Shown here piece by piece: positions 61,161-64,000 of a stretch of DNA of 64,000 nucleotides (the first letter of the stretch is position 1; every line of letters begins with the position of its first letter). The stretch is from Streptomyces sp. F001. Its GTDB lineage: Bacteria; Actinomycetota; Actinomycetes; Streptomycetales; Streptomycetaceae. The notes beneath the pieces are model-generated. The model was not told the origin of the DNA. It saw only the letters and a program-made list of their open reading frames with translations, and did not search any database. The translations under genes and the position numbers were made by a program. The DNA lies in assembly GCF_004187715.1 (NCBI RefSeq), contig NZ_QZWF01000007.1, positions 297,206-361,205 on the forward strand. Reading direction: 5' to 3'.

Positions 61161-62266
61161 GCGAGGGGCGGCCGGCCGCACGGAGGAGCCCCGGGGAGCC
61201 CTGGGGCGGCGTACGCCCGTTCTCGATCAAGACCAAGCTGGGTGCGCTGGTCGTCATCTCGGTGCTGATCACCACCGGGCTGCTGATGATCGCGGTGCGC
61301 ACCGAGACCGAGCTGCGCTTCATCACGGTCTTCTCGATGATCGCCACCCTGTTGATCACGCAGTTCGTGGCACATTCGCTCACCGCACCGCTGGACGAGA
61401 TGAACGCGGTGGCCCGCTCCATCTCGCACGGCGACTACACCCGGCGGGTCCGTGAGAACCGGTGGGACGAGCTGGGCGACCTGGCCGTCACGATCAACCG
61501 CATGGCCGACGACCTGGAGGCTCAGGACAACCAGCGCAAGGAGCTGGTCGCCAACGTCTCGCACGAGCTGCGCACACCGATCGCCGGGTTGCGCGCGGTC
61601 CTGGAGAACATCGTGGACGGCGTCACGGAGGCCGACCCGGAGACCATGCGGACGGCCCTGAAGCAGACGGAGCGGCTGGGACGTCTCGTGGAGACGCTCC
61701 TCGACCTGTCGCGTCTGGACAACGGCGTCGTACCGCTGAAGACGCGGCGGTTCGAGGTGTGGCCGTATCTGTCCGGGGTGCTGAAGGAGGCCAACATGGT
61801 CGCCTCCGCGCGGGCGGGCATCGCCTCCGGCTCCGGCAGTCACACGCGTACGGACGTCCATCTGCACCTCGACGTGTCCCCGCCGGAGCTGACCGCGCAC
61901 GCCGACCCGGAGCGGATCCACCAGGTCGTCGCCAACCTGATCGACAACGCGGTCAAGCACAGCCCGCCGCACGGCCGGGTCACGGTGAAGGCGCGGCGCG
62001 GGGCGCTGCCCCAGTCGCTGGAGCTCGAGGTCCTGGACGAGGGTCCGGGCATTCCGCGGTCGGAGTGGCACCGGGTCTTCGAGCGGTTCAACCGGGGTGC
62101 CGTCAACCGGCCGCACGGTCCGGGCAGCGACGGCGGCACGGGCCTCGGCCTGGCGATCGCCCGCTGGGCGGTGGATCTGCACGGCGGCAAGATCGGTGTG
62201 GCCGAATCCGAGCGGGGCTGCCGGATCCTTATCACCCTTCCGGGACTGCCGTCCGTGCCAAGTTGA
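61157..62266 (+). CDS. Sensor histidine kinase with minimal extracytoplasmic loop
   Basis: This 369-residue kinase has two closely spaced transmembrane helices (about residues 29-49 and 57-76) with only a handful of residues between them. That suggests intramembrane sensing. HAMP (SLTAPLDEMNAVARSIS), H-box VSHELRTPIAG, N-box LIDNAVKHSPP, DEGPGIPRSEW and GGTGLGLAIARW follow. ATG 61157 overlaps the regulator stop. It lies upstream of kgd; the input signal is unknown. Confidence 0.93.
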   Translation: MSEGRPAARRSPGEPWGGVRPFSIKTKLGALVVISVLITTGLLMIAVRTETELRFITVFSMIATLLITQFVAHSLTAPLDEMNAVARSISHGDYTRRVRENRWDELGDLAVTINRMADDLEAQDNQRKELVANVSHELRTPIAGLRAVLENIVDGVTEADPETMRTALKQTERLGRLVETLLDLSRLDNGVVPLKTRRFEVWPYLSGVLKEANMVASARAGIASGSGSHTRTDVHLHLDVSPPELTAHADPERIHQVVANLIDNAVKHSPPHGRVTVKARRGALPQSLELEVLDEGPGIPRSEWHRVFERFNRGAVNRPHGPGSDGGTGLGLAIARWAVDLHGGKIGVAESERGCRILITLPGLPSVPS

Positions 62267-62547
62267 CGTAAAGTTCGAAGCGGAGCCACAAGATCCACAG
62301 GCGTCCGCACTGCAGGACACGTGTGATCAGGCGAAGGCCCGCGTCTCGTATGCGCCGGGCCCGGGTCAGTGCATCCCTTTCACACCGGAACCACGCTTGT
62401 TTCCCGCCATTTCCATCCCCGAAACACGTGCTCAGATGTGACTTACGCGACGATGAACGGGCCCGGCCTGACCTTCTCGGTCATGGAGGCGTAGCCTTGA
62501 TTCCCGCTGTCCATCACCTTGTGAAGCGGAAGAGGGCGGTTGCCGCC

Positions 62548-64000
62548 GTGTCGCCACAGTCCCCCAGTAACGCATCGAGCATCTCGACCGACGCCGATCA
62601 AGCGGGCAAGAACCCCGCTGCCGCGTTCGGTCCCAACGAGTGGCTCGTCGACGAGATCTATCAGCAGTACCTCCAGGACCCGAATTCGGTAGACCGTGCC
62701 TGGTGGGACTTCTTCGCCGACTACAAGCCGGGGGCCCCGTCCGCCCCGGCTCCGGCGGGTACCGCGGCTGCGGAGACCACCACCACGGCTCAGACGCCGG
62801 CCCCGGCCCAGGCAGCTCCCGCGGCCCCGGCCCAGGCAGCTCCGGCCGCTCCCGCCGCCCCGAAGCCGCCGCCGCGCCCGCCCCGGCTCCGGCGAAGGCC
62901 CCGGCCCCGGCCCCGGCCCCGGCCGCCAAGCCGAAGGCAAAGGCCGAGCCCGCCGCCGCGCCGACGGCGCCGGAGGGCCCCGAGCTGATCACTCTGCGCG
63001 GCCCGGCCGCGGCCGTCGCGAAGAACATGAACGCCTCCCTGGAGCTGCCCACGGCCACGTCCGTGCGCGCGGTCCCGGTGAAGCTGCTCTTCGACAACCG
63101 CATCGTCATCAACAACCACCTCAAGCGGGCCCGGGGCGGGAAGATCTCCTTCACGCACCTGATCGGCTACGCGATGGTGCAGGCCATCAAGGCCATGCCG
63201 TCGATGAACTGGTCGTTCGGCGAGAAGGACGGCAAGCCGACCCTCGTCAAGCCGCCGCACATCAACCTCGGCCTCGCCATCGACCTGGTCAAGCCCAACG
63301 GCGACCGCCAGCTGGTCGTCGCGGCGATCAAGAAGGCCGAGACGCTGAACTTCTTCGAGTTCTGGCAGGCCTACGAGGACATCGTCCGCCGCGCCCGCGA
63401 CAACAAGCTGACGATGGACGACTTCACCGGCGTCACGGTCTCCCTGACCAACCCGGGCGGCCTCGGCACCGTGCACTCGGTCCCGCGTCTGATGCCCGGC
63501 CAGTCGGTCATCATGGGCGTCGGCTCGATGGACTACCCGGCGGAGTTCCAGGGCACGTCCCAGGACACGCTCAACAAGCTGGGCATCTCCAAGGTCATGA
63601 CGCTCACGTCGACGTATGACCACCGGGTGATCCAGGGCGCCGCCTCCGGCGAGTTCCTCCGCCAGGTCGCGAACCTGCTCCTCGGCGAGAACGGCTTCTA
63701 CGACGACATCTTCGAGGCCCTGCGCATCCCCTACGAGCCGGTCCGCTGGCTCAAGGACATCGACGCCAGCCACGACGACGACGTCACCAAGGCCGCCCGC
63801 GTCTTCGAGCTGATCCACTCCTACCGGGTCCGCGGCCACGTCATGGCCGACACCGACCCGCTGGAGTACCGCCAGCGCAAGCACCCCGACCTGGACATCA
63901 CCGAGCACGGCCTCACCCTGTGGGACCTGGAGCGCGAGTTCGCCGTCGGCGGCTTCTCCGGCAAGTCCCTGATGAAGCTGCGCGACATCCTCGGCGTCCT
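62548..64000 (+). CDS. kgd: Multifunctional 2-oxoglutarate metabolism enzyme KGD, 5' part, apparent frameshift
   Basis: This is the actinobacterial E1/E2-fusion enzyme of the oxoglutarate dehydrogenase complex. The N-terminus (NPAAAFGPNEWLVDEIYQQY) is followed by an Ala/Pro linker. An E2-like acyltransferase domain has NHLKRARGGKISFTHLIGYA and TSTYDHRVIQGAASGEFLR, then the E1 part begins before the window ends. The first frame stops at 62988 because a one-base shift in the GCC/CCG linker near 62864-62876 moves the ELITLRGPAAAVAKNMNASL region into another frame. The gene continues beyond 64000. It starts at GTG 62548. Since this is a central TCA enzyme, an assembly indel is more likely than a pseudogene. 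Confidence 0.88.

Overview
The window is high-GC actinobacterial DNA and almost certainly Streptomyces. Reasons: pervasive GTG/TTG starts, rare in-frame TTA codons, a conservon (cvnA-D), a StrR-type cluster regulator, a HAIR/HspR element before lon, the multifunctional KGD enzyme, and dispersed intergenic repeats of a kind familiar from that genus. I see no tRNA, rRNA, CRISPR array, integrase or insertion sequence.

Positions 1-16 kb hold a compact biosynthetic gene cluster without PKS or NRPS genes. A long minus-strand gene string (15216 down to 2849) starts with a StrR-like regulator. It continues with an FAD monooxygenase, a glycosyltransferase, an amino-sugar N-methyltransferase, a 3-aminotransferase, a kynurenine-3-monooxygenase-like hydroxylase, an amino-acid dehydrogenase, an HpcH/HpaI aldolase, a PyrH-like tryptophan halogenase, a flavin reductase and a second DegT-family aminotransferase. 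A second glycosyltransferase (plus strand) and rmlB (minus strand) lie beside it. The genes fit a small chlorinated tryptophan/indole-derived molecule carrying a dimethylamino deoxysugar, and perhaps a second amino sugar. Three genes carry TTA codons, which suggests bldA control. I cannot name the product.

From 16 to 26.5 kb there is a His-containing membrane protein, an MFS exporter/asparagine synthetase pair, a FecBCD-type uptake ABC system, and a copper operon (small Met/His-tailed membrane protein, CopA-type ATPase, PCuAC-like protein). From 26.7 to 34.7 kb lies a cobalamin-themed block: methylmalonyl-CoA mutase mutA-mutB-meaB, then a cobalamin riboswitch and the cobalt importer cbiMNQO.

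From 34.7 to 49.9 kb there are a DUF4142 protein, the NHEJ pair Ku and LigD-type polymerase, a NERD protein, a small dual-specificity phosphatase, a lipoprotein plus orphan histidine kinase, a SEDS/class B PBP pair, two divergent ferritin-like di-iron proteins, a TetR regulator, an NlpC/P60 endopeptidase and a styrene/indole-monooxygenase-like flavoprotein. From 49.9 to 64 kb come the conservon cvnABCD, a PP2C-like phosphatase, a MarR regulator, an unusual secreted His/Trp/Asp repeat protein, lon, a spermidine-synthase-like protein, an OmpR-type two-component system, and the 5' part of kgd.

Several conserved genes (cvnA, kgd, the DUF4142 gene, possibly tetR) appear frameshifted in G/C-rich tracts. 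This looks more like uncorrected assembly indels than real gene decay, so ends inferred near such tracts are provisional.
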